Assembly (NCBI GenBank): GCA_038363925.1
Contig: JAQQWL010000009.1
Coordinates: 2,294,001 to 2,358,000 of the forward strand
Direction: 5' to 3'
DNA: 64,000 bases
From: Apiospora phragmitis
Taxonomy: Eukaryota; Ascomycota; Sordariomycetes; Amphisphaeriales; Apiosporaceae
Positions 50,350-61,559 of this stretch are shown piece after piece. Position 1 is the first letter of the stretch. Each line of letters begins with the position of its first letter. Under the pieces are notes generated by a model. It saw only the letters and a program-made list of their open reading frames with translations. It made no database searches and was not told the DNA's origin. The position numbers were made by a program, and so were the translations under genes.

Positions 50350-51468
50350 CTATGTCGATGGATGCTGCAGTTCTGTGTGGCTTGGATGAGCATGGTAATT
50401 GCTCATTGAACACCTCCAAGTAGTGGTGTGGGCCATAGATTCCAGTAGATGTCCGACTGAATGTGAATCAGGAGCTGATCCATTGAAGACAGCGCTAATG
50501 GGATTATCTTCGAGGATAAGTCTCCGAGTCTCGTGGCTTGCCTCCATATAAGGGAATTTCAGCTCAGCTGCAAGTTTCATACAGACGGCTCGGACTGCTG
50601 CACCCATAATCAGCTCTTGGCAGTCCCTAGGAGAACGAACTAGGTCTGTACAAAAGAATGTTAGGTGAGGTAAATTGACTCCTATCCTAACCGCCCCTGT
50701 CAGCAAGATGTGCTATCCAAAGCCGATTCGGAAGGAGATAATAGAATATCAACAGTTATAGACTTGCTATTCCATGGAAGTCAAAGAGGCCTACCGAAAT
50801 CAAAGTCTCTATGATTTTCCTGATGAAGTCGGATCTGACCACGCCATTTGACCTGGGAGCTGCGGAGAGTTTTTCCATGTCATGCTCACGGTTCCGTGGC
50901 TCCGATGCTAATCCATGCTGAAAGACATCAACGTGCATTGGAACACGTCAAGTGCCATCAGAGTATACGGGGAAATATATTAATGTTCGGCCGAGTGGAT
51001 ATTAAGTTACGTATTGTCAATCCCAACCCCTGAGGGACTTTAACACTAAGAGGGGCAGTCTTAAGGCTTACTTGATTGGCTACTACCCATGCTCTCAGCT
51101 GAATGTAGAACGATTCCAAACTATCGTCTGTGTAGCCATTAGACGCGCCTGTAATGTCTTCCATAGGCTGTGTGCTGTCTCATTGCTTGAACCAGGCCCA
51201 ACGTCTAGGGTCTCGAAGCCCAGTGGAAGCGATTGATGGCGCATGGTTTGATAAAAGCCCCCAAGAGACTGTCCAATCTTCCCATATGAACTACATATGT
51301 CATGACACGTTGGGTTCCTGAGTTAAGCACCGGCTTTGTGTCACAGACTTGATCAAGTACTAGATCGAGGCTCGGTAGCTCAGTAGGACCACACGATGCC
51401 AAGCCAGCAAAGTTAATGACTGGTAGGCGAGAATTGTTGTTTGCATTCGTATGCTTCTGGGACGGCAT
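50350..51468 (-). pseudogene. Degenerate hypothetical gene (weak)
   Basis: A chain of protein-like minus-strand segments: MPSQKHTNANNNSRLPVINF from 51468, then (after stops) MEDITGASNGYTDDSLESFY ending at a good GTAAGC donor, then EKLSAAPRSNGVVRSDFIRK to another GT donor, then VRIGVNLPHLTFFCTDLVRS and RDCQELIMGAAVRAVCMKLA to 50350. Segments are spaced like exons, but in-frame stops and poor splice phases prevent a clean model. I recognise no family. It could be a pseudogene, a lineage-specific gene with sequence errors, or chance. Confidence 0.25.
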
Positions 51469-51650
51469 CTTTAGTTGTCATACAATCCACTCGCTTGGTA
51501 AGGTGAAGGACCAAACAGCAAGGCATCATGCAGAATCCAAGCAAACCTACATCCTTCTTACTCACCTATCTGGTGCCCATGGGTCTGTCGCGGAGATGAA
51601 CTGTTGTGGAAGATAGTCTCATGGTTTCATCGCTCACTTTTTGAACGTGT

Positions 51651-52133
51651 TTGGGTGCATGGTACACCGATTTTGAGGCTAGAACTCTACTGATATGTAG
51701 AGTAAGTTTCCTATTCAACCAGTGGACGTCATTAGGCCTCGACGTAGCCATTGCCCTTGTCTTCTATCTTTCGACGTATGGAAGGTCGTTCATGAAGTGG
51801 AAGGATATCTGTCCTAGTATATATCAACCACTGGCTTCAGGGAAGCCTACATATGGACTTACAGAGTTGTTATGTGACCTAAGACTCGGATCCAGTCCAG
51901 ATATCATCAAGCACACAGAAGTATTCGATCAAAGCCTGTACAACCCAATCCAGAGATTGACCTCTGATCTAAGAAGCATCATCACCGTCACAAGGCAGCA
52001 CAAGACGGAAATTCCCAATCTCGACAACTTGTACTTGAGAGCCCAGATATCGATTGGATGGCATTGTTGCGCCTCGGCTATATGTATGCTGTCCGATGAT
52101 TCCACGAAAAGAGAAAAACAGGTACAGCCATGA
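51651..52133 (+). CDS. Weak 160-codon hypothetical ORF
   Basis: An open frame of 160 codons with an amphipathic stretch PIQRLTSDLRSIITVTRQHK and GWHCCASAICMLSDD. There is no recognised domain, no signal peptide and no splice evidence. It is diverged from the minus-strand candidate beside it. It may be a fragment of a longer decayed gene. Confidence 0.2.
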   Translation: MGAWYTDFEARTLLICRVSFLFNQWTSLGLDVAIALVFYLSTYGRSFMKWKDICPSIYQPLASGKPTYGLTELLCDLRLGSSPDIIKHTEVFDQSLYNPIQRLTSDLRSIITVTRQHKTEIPNLDNLYLRAQISIGWHCCASAICMLSDDSTKREKQVQP

Positions 52134-53057
52134 ATGTGGCATTATATTCACTCCTTTCACGCGAATGCTTGACCAGATCTCGGCCACGTTTCTAAGTACG
52201 CAAACGGGTTATTTCTCAACCTCAGTTTAAGGCGACAGGAAGGGACATTGAATGTAGAAGTATTCTAGAAGTATTGAGTATTGAGAGGTCAGTGGCTACC
52301 GGTCCTCGCCTTCTCCTATTCTTGTCCACTCCTGCATGAGCTCAAATATACTATGAGAGTCCAGGTTGGTTAAACGAAGCAAATCTCTAGACCACACAAA
52401 TACACCTTGGAATACATGAATTATTGACGTGTGTTATTGAACTCGAGTATCGGCCCAAACAGGAAGTCCTCTCGGGTGGGTGCGTCTGATCTGATCTCCC
52501 TTTTGGATCGCACCTTCCCTGCGACCTTCCTCGAGGGAATCCAAGCCCCAGAAAACTAACGGCAACGAAATCTAGGTTGTCTTACATTCAAGTCCTTGCA
52601 TTCAAGAGACATCTAGTAAACTGCGCATTTTCTTGTCGTCGCACCCCCCGTTTCTTCCAGCCCCGTCCACCTTGCATCCTTGACACCATATTACGTATCG
52701 TCCGTGGCCTACGCTCAGCAGTTGTCTGCCAGTGGCCTGTGAATTGAATTTCTTTGTGGTTGTTCTTCAACTCGATACCGAATGCGACCCCTAATCTAGA
52801 CAGCCTAGTCTTGACTGCAATTTTCCTAGTATATCTCATATTTTATTGATTTCCAGCATGTGAAAACCAATCAGGCAATATCTCGACGACCATAATTATT
52901 TGAGCGGACCTTCGATCTTCGAGCCATATAGGCAGCTATTTTACTACATTATACCCCGATCGAGTTCATAGGAGAGACCATATTGTGGCATTCAACTCAA
53001 CGCCAAGAGCCCCCCAAGATTATTCTTTACCCTCCCCGGCCTCACTTGGTAGATATC

Positions 53058-55078
53058 ATGTTCGATGTTCTGTGGACCGATCCGAACCGAGAACTCGTGG
53101 GTGAGAGGAGAGTTCGCAAGGAGCTCGAGGCGCAAAATAGGGAGAAGGAGCAGAAGAAGACCGGGATAAACAGGAATTCCACGTCGACCAGCAACTCCTC
53201 TTCTAGCGAGAGAAGCTTCGGTTTATTTTCCAGCAAAAACCGGAAAAAGGCTTCTACATCGTCCAAGCCTGCGACCCAGAGGTTTTCAGCGCCACATACG
53301 CCAGCGGATGAACCGAGAAGCCAAAGAACCTCCGGTTATGGCGTCAAAGCGCTCTTGTCCCATGAGGACGTCTCTGCAGTCACTGTCAAGCCAGTCAGCA
53401 GCAGCAATGTTACCCACGAGAGTATCCCTCAGGCGTTCGATGCTAGCTTGAGCCTCTCGTCTCGAGGTAAGTGGGCTTTGTTTGTACTTTGGTTGAACAG
53501 TCAACTTACTTGCAGGAACGTTAGAGTCAGTCAACTCCAAATGGACCCAACCCTCGCTTATGACATCGACCACTTTGAGCGCGGCTTCCCAGAGAGACTC
53601 TATGTCGACAAAGTCTGAACATTTGATACAGGCACTTGGGCCTTCATCATTCATAACTAAAAGTACCGATATCACAGTCTCTCTACGGAATTCCAATCCC
53701 GAGGTTGGCCAGCTCGTGCCGGAAGTCCAAATATCGTCGGATGGGGTGAAGGCTGAGACACCCCCGTTGCCCGAAGTGCCAGAGGAAGGGTACATACGTC
53801 GCTCTTCTCATTATGTGTTTATCGTTTACTGATTTATGTGTAGCGTCCTCGCCCGTTCAACAGCTCTTGTCCGTATCTCCTCCCACCACAGACACCGCCC
53901 CCTAAATATCGTAGCGCTGCGAGCTTGTATACATCTGGCTGGAATGGTGCCGACCAATTAGGGAATCCAGACGCTTGGAAACCTCCACATGAGTGGGATT
54001 GCACATCGCCCAGAGAGTTATGTTCCTCTCTAAGGCACAGAGTCCAGCCCCCGCCTCCTGGTGATGGAATTCATTATTTGTCACCCGATCTCTCGGCCCT
54101 GCAAAGGGAGGTGCGCATCATGGCTGCCGCAGGCCCCGAGCTCACCTTAGCCAGCCTCAAGGCTGGAATGGGAGACGCCACCGATCCCATGATGTACAAG
54201 GAGCTTGAGATGAACAAGAAAAGGTGGATGTTTTTTGTTTTACATCAAGGGGGAGGGTATGCCAGTCTTGATCAGACTATACCACCTCGCGACTTGCAAT
54301 CTACCTCGCGGCCTCCAAAGGTCCTCGCAATTTACGAAACCCAGGGTAAGCCCCCTAACAATTTCTCCTGAAGATTTGCTGACCTGATCCCTCTGTAAGC
54401 ATCTGCATCGTTCCTGGCGGCCTTACATCCGACCATGACGATATCACATCTATCGCAGAATCCAATCTACCCTAGCCTTTTCCCCAACGTCCAGCCGATA
54501 TTAGTGCCTGCAATCTCATCGAGTGCTGCCTCGCGGTCTCTACCTCCGAAACTGTATTCAGCAGTCACATGTCTATGCATGCCAGCACTGTTCGCTTCGG
54601 CAGAGATACCCCCTTTCCTGAGGCACATTCATCAATGTCTCGCCCTGGCGGGGCTTTACACCTTACCATTATCGATCCTCAGCCAGTGTCGGCTTCTATG
54701 GGACCTCTGCTTCGACAATGGCTCTTCGAAAAGCTTCTGATCAATCTGGAGCAGTCATCTCGCACAACATACCCAAGCGAAACACTGCCAGCCTGGCTAG
54801 GGCTGGGCCGCCTGCGCGGACAGGGCAGCACCATCGTAACCGTTTCAGTTCCAGCTATTCCCGAGGGACTGGGGAAGATTGAAGGGGTAAAGAAGCAATC
54901 CAGTGCCAAAACCGAACTGCGATGCTTGGTCATGAGGATGCTCTGGCAGGAGGTATGGGGCGGCTTTGTCCGCGCGAATAGATGGTGGTGGGAAGAAAGG
55001 GATATAGTGGCAGAGTGCATTGAGCTTGGAACCTACTGGCAGCACTCTCATATCGTCGCTGTGAAAGAAGATAGGTAA
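53058..55078 (+). CDS. Conserved fungal protein with methyltransferase-like C-terminal domain
   Basis: Exons 53058-53466, 53516-53789, 53844-54345 and 54400-55078; corrected length about 621 aa. The start MFDVLWTDPNRELVGERRVR fits the conserved N-terminus of this fungal family better than any upstream codon. A Ser-rich low-complexity region follows, then Pro-rich sequence, then a globular part (SGWNGADQLGNPDAWKPPHE; ELEMNKKRWMFFVLHQ). The C-terminal half resembles a class I SAM-dependent methyltransferase: LHP..ISHLS, LFPNVQP, LRHIHQCLAPGGALHLTIID and PVSASMGPLLRQWLFEKLLI, ending in a Trp-rich stretch NRWWWEERD. The glycine-rich SAM-binding motif I is not clear, so activity is uncertain. Two frame breaks: one G missing at the exon 2 end (about 53788-53790) and one C missing at 54643-54645. 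Confidence 0.78.
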
Positions 55079-58000
55079 ACTAGCTGTTCGTGGGTACGTT
55101 CTCATGAATAGCGTAACGATGTCGCATGAGACCAGGAGGTGTGCAGATGGCTTGGCTAGAGACTCACATTTGGAGATACCAATCTGGGAGTACGTCTAAA
55201 TTGATAGCTTCGCGACCGCCATTATTCCAAGTTTCTCAAGTCGCATTTGGGTCCTAGCACAGTCAAGCTCTGGACCCTAACGAATGTGCCAATGCAGAAA
55301 TTGGGCCTGAACGCTTCACAAATCAGTGTTCGGGTTAGGATCATCCTGCTGACTCTACTGCAGGTGATTATCCTCCGGTTCATGTCGGAATATTGGCGTG
55401 ACAACAAGTACGACTCAAAGTGTTGCCCCTTCGAGGTGGCATCAGAGGAACAGCAACTTCGCTACCCGCGCCAAACTTCGACTACCTAGGATATACCATA
55501 CGACCCATCCTCCTGTTGGTGCTCGGGATGTTTTAGCCAGGAGCTGGTGAACCAGGACGGTCGGTGTATGGGGAAAATATTACATGCAGGTACTAGGTGA
55601 TGTCGACCCGGACAACATTAAGACTGCTCTGGGGTGGCCTAGCCCGATGGGTAGCGTGTAGTGATCGTGTCCAGTTCAGGGGCGCTCGAGTCCGAATTCG
55701 AATCTTTCGACATGTATTGCAGAGTCGTATACTTGTGTACTGGTCAACCGGGGTGGTCTAAGGGAGAGGGAATAACGGGATTGATTTTATTGCCTCAGGA
55801 TGGGTGCAACGTGCCGAGCAGAAAACTAGAAGGCCACGGATGGAGACTCACACCACAGCAGGAGTCATTGAAAAACACACACAGCGTTTTGATACGTAGT
55901 ATATGCAAGTCGGAGAAAAAGAGACAGTTGGATGCAGGCACCTGCATTCTCGCCGCAACCGGTGAGGTAAGGACCGCCTCCGGGGGTGGTGCGGAACCCC
56001 CGCACTAGTTGACGAGACGTAAGGAGACGTAAGGAGCAGCACCTGTACCGGCGACGGGAAGTAGGAGAGAATGTACCAATAGGCTTTGAAACCGCAAATT
56101 CAGAAGGAAGCAAGGCGTCATGAAACAATCACAGGTGGCGATGCAATGCTGTACTGCGATCACATCGCGTAGCGGCATCGAGGGCATTCTGTCCATGCGG
56201 GTTGGTATGTTTGTGGCTTGTCGATATGCTTGCCTCTCTGCTGCCCTCTAGAGTCGTTTCAGGTTTAGAAATCGTTCACATCTCGCCTGCAGAAGATCAT
56301 CTTGGTCGAGCACGCCACACGGGTTGTCGGCGAAAGCCTAACTCCATTCCCATCTGTTTGTCTTCTTTCTTCTTCTCAGGCTTCGAAACACGTGTTAGAA
56401 GTTTGAGGAAACAAATGTTGACCGTACCCATGGCATTGTGCAGCTCTAGACAGATTGACAACTCAACGGCAAAAAGAAAAGAAGGATACATCGGGAAACC
56501 CTTGAAGTTACTTCGAGTGTCCTGGTTACCCTCGTCTCGCTTCTGCAAGAAAGGTTGCATTCGATGGTGCAATGACGGGAGGAGTCCTTCAGCCTCCTGT
56601 CCTCCTTGCTCGCCGGCCCAGCTTCTCTAGCAGGCAACCGTAAAGCGTTCCCTTTTACGATGTAAAAATAACCAGAAAAGGCCTCTTTTCGATGTTGTTT
56701 GTTATCTGACCCTTACATGCCGGTATTGGTCCCACGGCCCTGTCCTGTCCCGGCTCTAGGCAGCCAGGAACGATTTCACGAGTTTCCCGCCTGGGTATCA
56801 TAGCGAGATCTAAGCCAGGGACACAGCAGCGGGATTGTGTTTCGGCCTGTTCGGACGCACACGTGATGCCCGCTGTGCACGTCTTTCGAAGGGTCTATCT
56901 GGCTGTCTATCCCAGAGAGTGAGGTCGCAAATGTGCTTCATCCAGCGTGCTAATTAGCCAGGCGAGGAATGCTAGAGCCAGATATCGAATTGACGTGTAC
57001 TGGGGAAAGCTGCGTCCACCCTTTTCACCCAACATTGACATCATGTCGCCAAACTCCAAAACGGCCCGGGCATGCCGTTCTCGGTGAGTGCATTGTCCTC
57101 TATCTCGCTGTTGCCGAGGGGAAGAAATATCGGTAAGGCCACCAACGTCCCAGGAAGACTCACCGCATCGCACAGACTGCGGGACAAGCCTTTCAAAGCG
57201 ACTGTGAGGCACAAGCGAAAGACTGGTAAGTACATGTAATTAGCGAGTTGCACATCATTCTGAAGATGTCCGCATCCGGCGTAGGATCGCTAGGCCCGGA
57301 AATTGCGTGCATCTACTTTTCTAGGCATAATAGCCAATCAAAGTCGCTAGCAGCGTGGAAGACCAGAAAGCCCCCTTTGCTTCCGACCACTGCGAATGTT
57401 TCGTGGTGGTGTGCAATGAAGTCAAGTCAGGCCAGGCCTGGAGCTCATATCAACCACACCACATGTACATAATAGGAAGCATCCGTCGATTTTTGTTTCC
57501 CTCGCGTGATCGCCGTTCCTGAAACAGGTAGGTACAGAAAGGCAAGTCACCAAAACTGAAACATTGTTAGTGGTTAGGTAGTGTGGTATCCACTGCGGGG
57601 GAAAACTGGGGTAAGAAAAAGACTTAGCCAGAACTTGGTAGTCAAGGCGGAGGAAGTCATACTGTATGTCACGGGTGTAGAAAGAACATACTCCGTACAA
57701 ACTACCCCTATCTTGACCACACAACCCAGAGATAGGGCGTCTGAGACACTGGAGAAGACATGGACCGGAGTGTTGGGAATGAATATTGTTTCCGCTCGCA
57801 AGAGTCCGAAACAGATCCTACCAGGACTGCTGTAGGATCTTTATCCAATCCCAGTAGGGTAGTGCTGCTCGCAATTTCGGCCGCTCTGTCGTTCATCTCG
57901 CGGAGGTATATCCGTGTTTATCAGAGTCCAGTCAGCATTTCTTGATTACTAGGTACCTTGGCTAACCCCAAGATTGAACACAGCAATTTTCAAACTTGGC

Positions 58001-60083
58001 CAGTAACAAGGTAAGCGCCAAACTCTACCGCCCCTATTCATCTACATACTTATAGTACCGCCCACTAAAGCCTTGGATTCCCCAGATTGCGTCCAAGCTT
58101 CCAAGATAGGGCACCCGGGAGGATGGGAATGCGAACTCACTCCACTCACACTCACACTCTCCACAAGCTTTCCTGGCAACCTGGCATTTTCAGCCAATTT
58201 TGAGGGGGTGGAGCAACGCCAAGGTGGTCTTCGAATATCTCTTGGGCAGCTATGTACCGTAGCTTGTAGTCTGTTCCTCGGTGGATTATGCCATGTTACC
58301 CCGTGTGATGGCCTGTCCTGTCGAGTGTCAAGGAGCACAGTAGAGAGACAGAGTCTGCCATCATCGTCCATCGCCTCACTGGTATGTATGCACGATGACA
58401 AGTGACGGGCAGAATCGCCCACGGCAACTGCTTGTCAGTGCGGTCAAATGGCTACTACATCCGGATGAAACCTTTATTTTCCTTTGATGTCGCTACCACA
58501 CGACAAGACCCAGTGATTACCAGGCAAAATGTTTATCATCACAGTCCATGCCAAGTCGTGACAACTGTTAATCGCAGTTCTCTTCCGTTTCTGGAGCAAG
58601 GCTCTGTCGCGTTTCGCACATGACTGCAACCCAAAGGCTGGCCGTGGCGGGTGTCGTATCAGGGCAAATTGCATCACGATTTGCTGTGAAAGTGCAGAAG
58701 ATGGTTTGGGACCACCCTGTGCTTAGCCCTCTTTCTCGTCACTAATGCGGTCGTGTGATAGAGTGTGTGAGACGGAACTTGTTTGAGTGCGCGCATGCCG
58801 AACCGCTTACTCTCAGGTAGGATACCGGCCCGGGAGCAGCACGTAAGTCCCAAATAATGTAAAATATAATGGACTAGAATAGGGAGAACAAAAGAAGTCT
58901 ATATATAGTTATACAAGTACCTCGAACCCGTCAACGATGTGCTAATTTACCTAGCAAAAGGATTCGGTCCATGTAAGAAGATCCGGAAGCCGGCTAGAAG
59001 ACAGCTTCTATCGGCAGGGGAAAGTAGATGAGAGATAAATGAAAGATAGATGAAAGGTATGGATTACTTGCAGCATGCATTTCGACGCGAGGAAGTGCGG
59101 CCACCGACAATCGCTTTTTCTTCTCCGTGAACTCCCCGCCATGTAAGCGATGTCATGCAAGTCTGCATCAAGAGTTCTTACATGATTCGGCGACGTAAGT
59201 GATGTGAGTAGGCAAGCATACTGCAGCATTATCTTGCGCGCCATGGACGCACCGTACAGTCCGTGCTTGCATGAGCGCCCTCGCTAGGGGATATCAGCAT
59301 CACGCAGAAGGCAGGGAAGAAAATGCCATGCGGGCAGCCATTCAGTCCCTTCGATCTTCATGCGGGTCCACGAGTAGCAGCAGCCAGACCAAGAGCGACG
59401 GCTGCCTGAAGTCTCCATTCTGGATTAATGATCATGAGGCTGATCTGGAAGAAAATAATGTTTCCTATTCCTTAGGTTGTGAAGGCAGGTGTGAGTGAAG
59501 TTCAGTCAATGTACCTATGGACCCAATGGTCGGGGTAACCGAAAGGAATGAAGGAGTCCGGACAGTGAGATTGGTGGCGGGGGCTGCCCGCTGGGTCTTG
59601 CCAGTGAGCAAACCCTGACCCGACTCTATGGGAAAGGAGATATTTCGCTTAGGCCAATAGTGCGTAGGTACACGGCCAATAACCGTGCCTCCTTCCTTCC
59701 TCACTCGCTGTTTTAGTCACCACTTCCTGTGATACAGATGTATTAGGTCTTGGAGTTCATTATGATTATAGGTGGTATATGTAGTGTAGGTGCTAGTAAT
59801 ACTATCAGCAAAGAGGAGCGTATGTATGTACATGGATTTGCTGGGCATTTGGCTCTCTTCCAACCGCTTGCCTAGGTATCTTTACTGATGGTGTCTGCCT
59901 GTCGTTCAAAGGATAGATGCCACTACATGAAACGCAGACGATGATTGTAAAAGGTGGTGAATATTAGGGTACGAATTACAGTTTTCCAGTGATGCCAATA
60001 ACTCCTTTGCTGCATTGCTGTTAACACCCAAAAGGTTGCATCGTCATAACCATTCATGGTTATGCTCTTTTTTCCCTTTCCCC
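55079..60083. other. 5-kb region, no supported gene
   Basis: Many short frames on both strands without motifs. The longest (56202-56630, 142 codons) has no family resemblance, and its C-terminal half is Ser/Cys/Pro-rich noise. It contains the 3' flank of the GPCR gene near 60000. I saw no tRNA, and none of the composition shifts that mark transposons here. Confidence 0.45.
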
Positions 60084-61559
60084 TTACAGAGTACTGATTC
60101 CACGCTTCAATTCGTCGTTTGAAGAGGGCCGACTATCATTTGCGAGCTCTGTCGTGCTTTCGGTCTCGGCTTTACTGTGTAGATTTCGAGCAGAGCGCTT
60201 AAAAGCCCCTTTCCGACGATCGTGGAACTCGCTGATGAAGTGATCGGGTTTGGAACGTCCCGATCGGTGAAATACGTCGGAAAAGAACATCTTGCAGCCC
60301 GACCAGGTGGTGACGATGTAGATGAGAGCATTCCAAAATCCTTGTAAGGGTAAGACAAGGGCGCTCATGACCTCTAATGGGATAGAGATCTCTCCAGGAT
60401 GAACAAGACTGTAGACTCGATTGGCCGAAGAGGGGATCCAGGTGACGAGCAAAGCCGTGAAGAAGAGGAGGGCACATTTCGTGTAAGACCATGTAGCACT
60501 GTTGATTTCGAAGTTCGCCCTCTGCCTCTGCGCCGCTCCTCCTCCCTGGCGTGTGGGCGGAGCAACGATCCTCACATTGGCTTGGCTGGACTGTTCTGGC
60601 GAAGACGAAGACTCAGGTTGATAGTGACGTTGGTTGCGGTCCGACGTAATAGTGACGGAATAAGCGGCAGGCGGTTCTTGTGATGCTTCGGGCTTGCCGT
60701 TCCCAAGTGTCGCAAGCCCGATGGTTTCCAACGTGTCCTCCAATGTGACTGTGACCTCGGTTGTCTTGGTGGAGGATGGATCATCCATGGTCAGGGGCTC
60801 GGGGTCTTGCGTTGCGCTGCTGCTAAAGTTGCGTAGCAGCTTGCGCTTTTTGTATATTTCGCCGCCAGCTCTGAGGTAGATAAAGAAGGTAATCGAAATG
60901 GCAACCCTATACGAGGTGAGATTTGGGCCCGAGTACGAAAGCTGATGGAAGCCAAGGACTTACCAAACGGGACCATAAAAAGTTGCGATGCGAAAGATAT
61001 CCCACGTATTCGAAACCCAACACCACAAGGTGGCATTCCCATACATTCGGATGCCGTCTTTGTTGGAGACGAATATATATGTGAGAGCCGGAACAAACGG
61101 GATGCCGTAGCAGGCCAGGAAATACCAGATCTCCATGCTTCGCAAGCGGACGGCATCGAATTTGAAGTAGAATGTTAGATATACGTTGATAGCCATGGCC
61201 AGAGTCCATAGAGCGTCCGCCGGAAGAAACCTGTGGCTTCGAGTTTAGTTTGTGATCGGCGTCAAGGTCACGAGGTAGCGGGAGGCTCACATCTGAATCA
61301 AGAAGCCCTGAAATTGGCAACCGAACACATTGATATCGTTTACATATGACCTAGCCATAAGTGTGCCAATGTTACTCATCATGTTGCCAAATGAGGCATA
61401 GAAAACAAGCCTGTTGATCGGCTTGTGGAACACCTTGGAACAACTAAAACTTATGATGATGAAGATACATCCTAGCAACGAGAGAACGGAACCAGTTCTC
61501 TCAATGGAAGTAATGGCATTGAGTTTTCCTTCGCTGAGCGTGTCCGAATCGTTTGCCAT
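60084..61559 (-). CDS. Seven-transmembrane receptor, fungal cAMP-receptor-like (GprH/GPR-1) class
   Basis: A fungal GPCR of the Dictyostelium cAMP-receptor-like class, probably signalling through G proteins to cAMP. Exons 61559-61291, 61230-60964 and 60906-60084; 452 aa with no frame break. Seven hydrophobic segments are visible. Motifs include LLGCIFIIISFSCSKVFHKP, INRLVFYASFGNMMSNIGTL, CQFQGFLIQM|FLPADALW, AMAINVYLTFYFKF, and WCWVSNTWDIFRIATFYGPV. The third intracellular loop is long (about 110 aa, Thr/Ser/Gln-rich). TM6-7 hold LLFFTALLVTWIPSSANRVY and LVLPLQGFWNALIYIVTTW. The Ser-rich C-tail could be phosphorylated. An upstream in-frame ATG (61754) exists, but homologues begin close to MANDSDTLSEGKLNAI, so 61559 was chosen. 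Confidence 0.9.

Larger units (their letters stand above)
48439..53057. other. 4.6-kb region with only weak gene candidates
   Basis: It includes the permease promoter, the degenerate minus-strand candidate (50350-51468), a plus-strand candidate (51651-52133) and the promoter of the methyltransferase-like gene. No conserved domain was recognised. Confidence 0.4.

Noticed and set aside
56202..56630. 142-codon plus-strand frame
   Set aside because: No family resemblance, and composition like the surrounding intergenic DNA.
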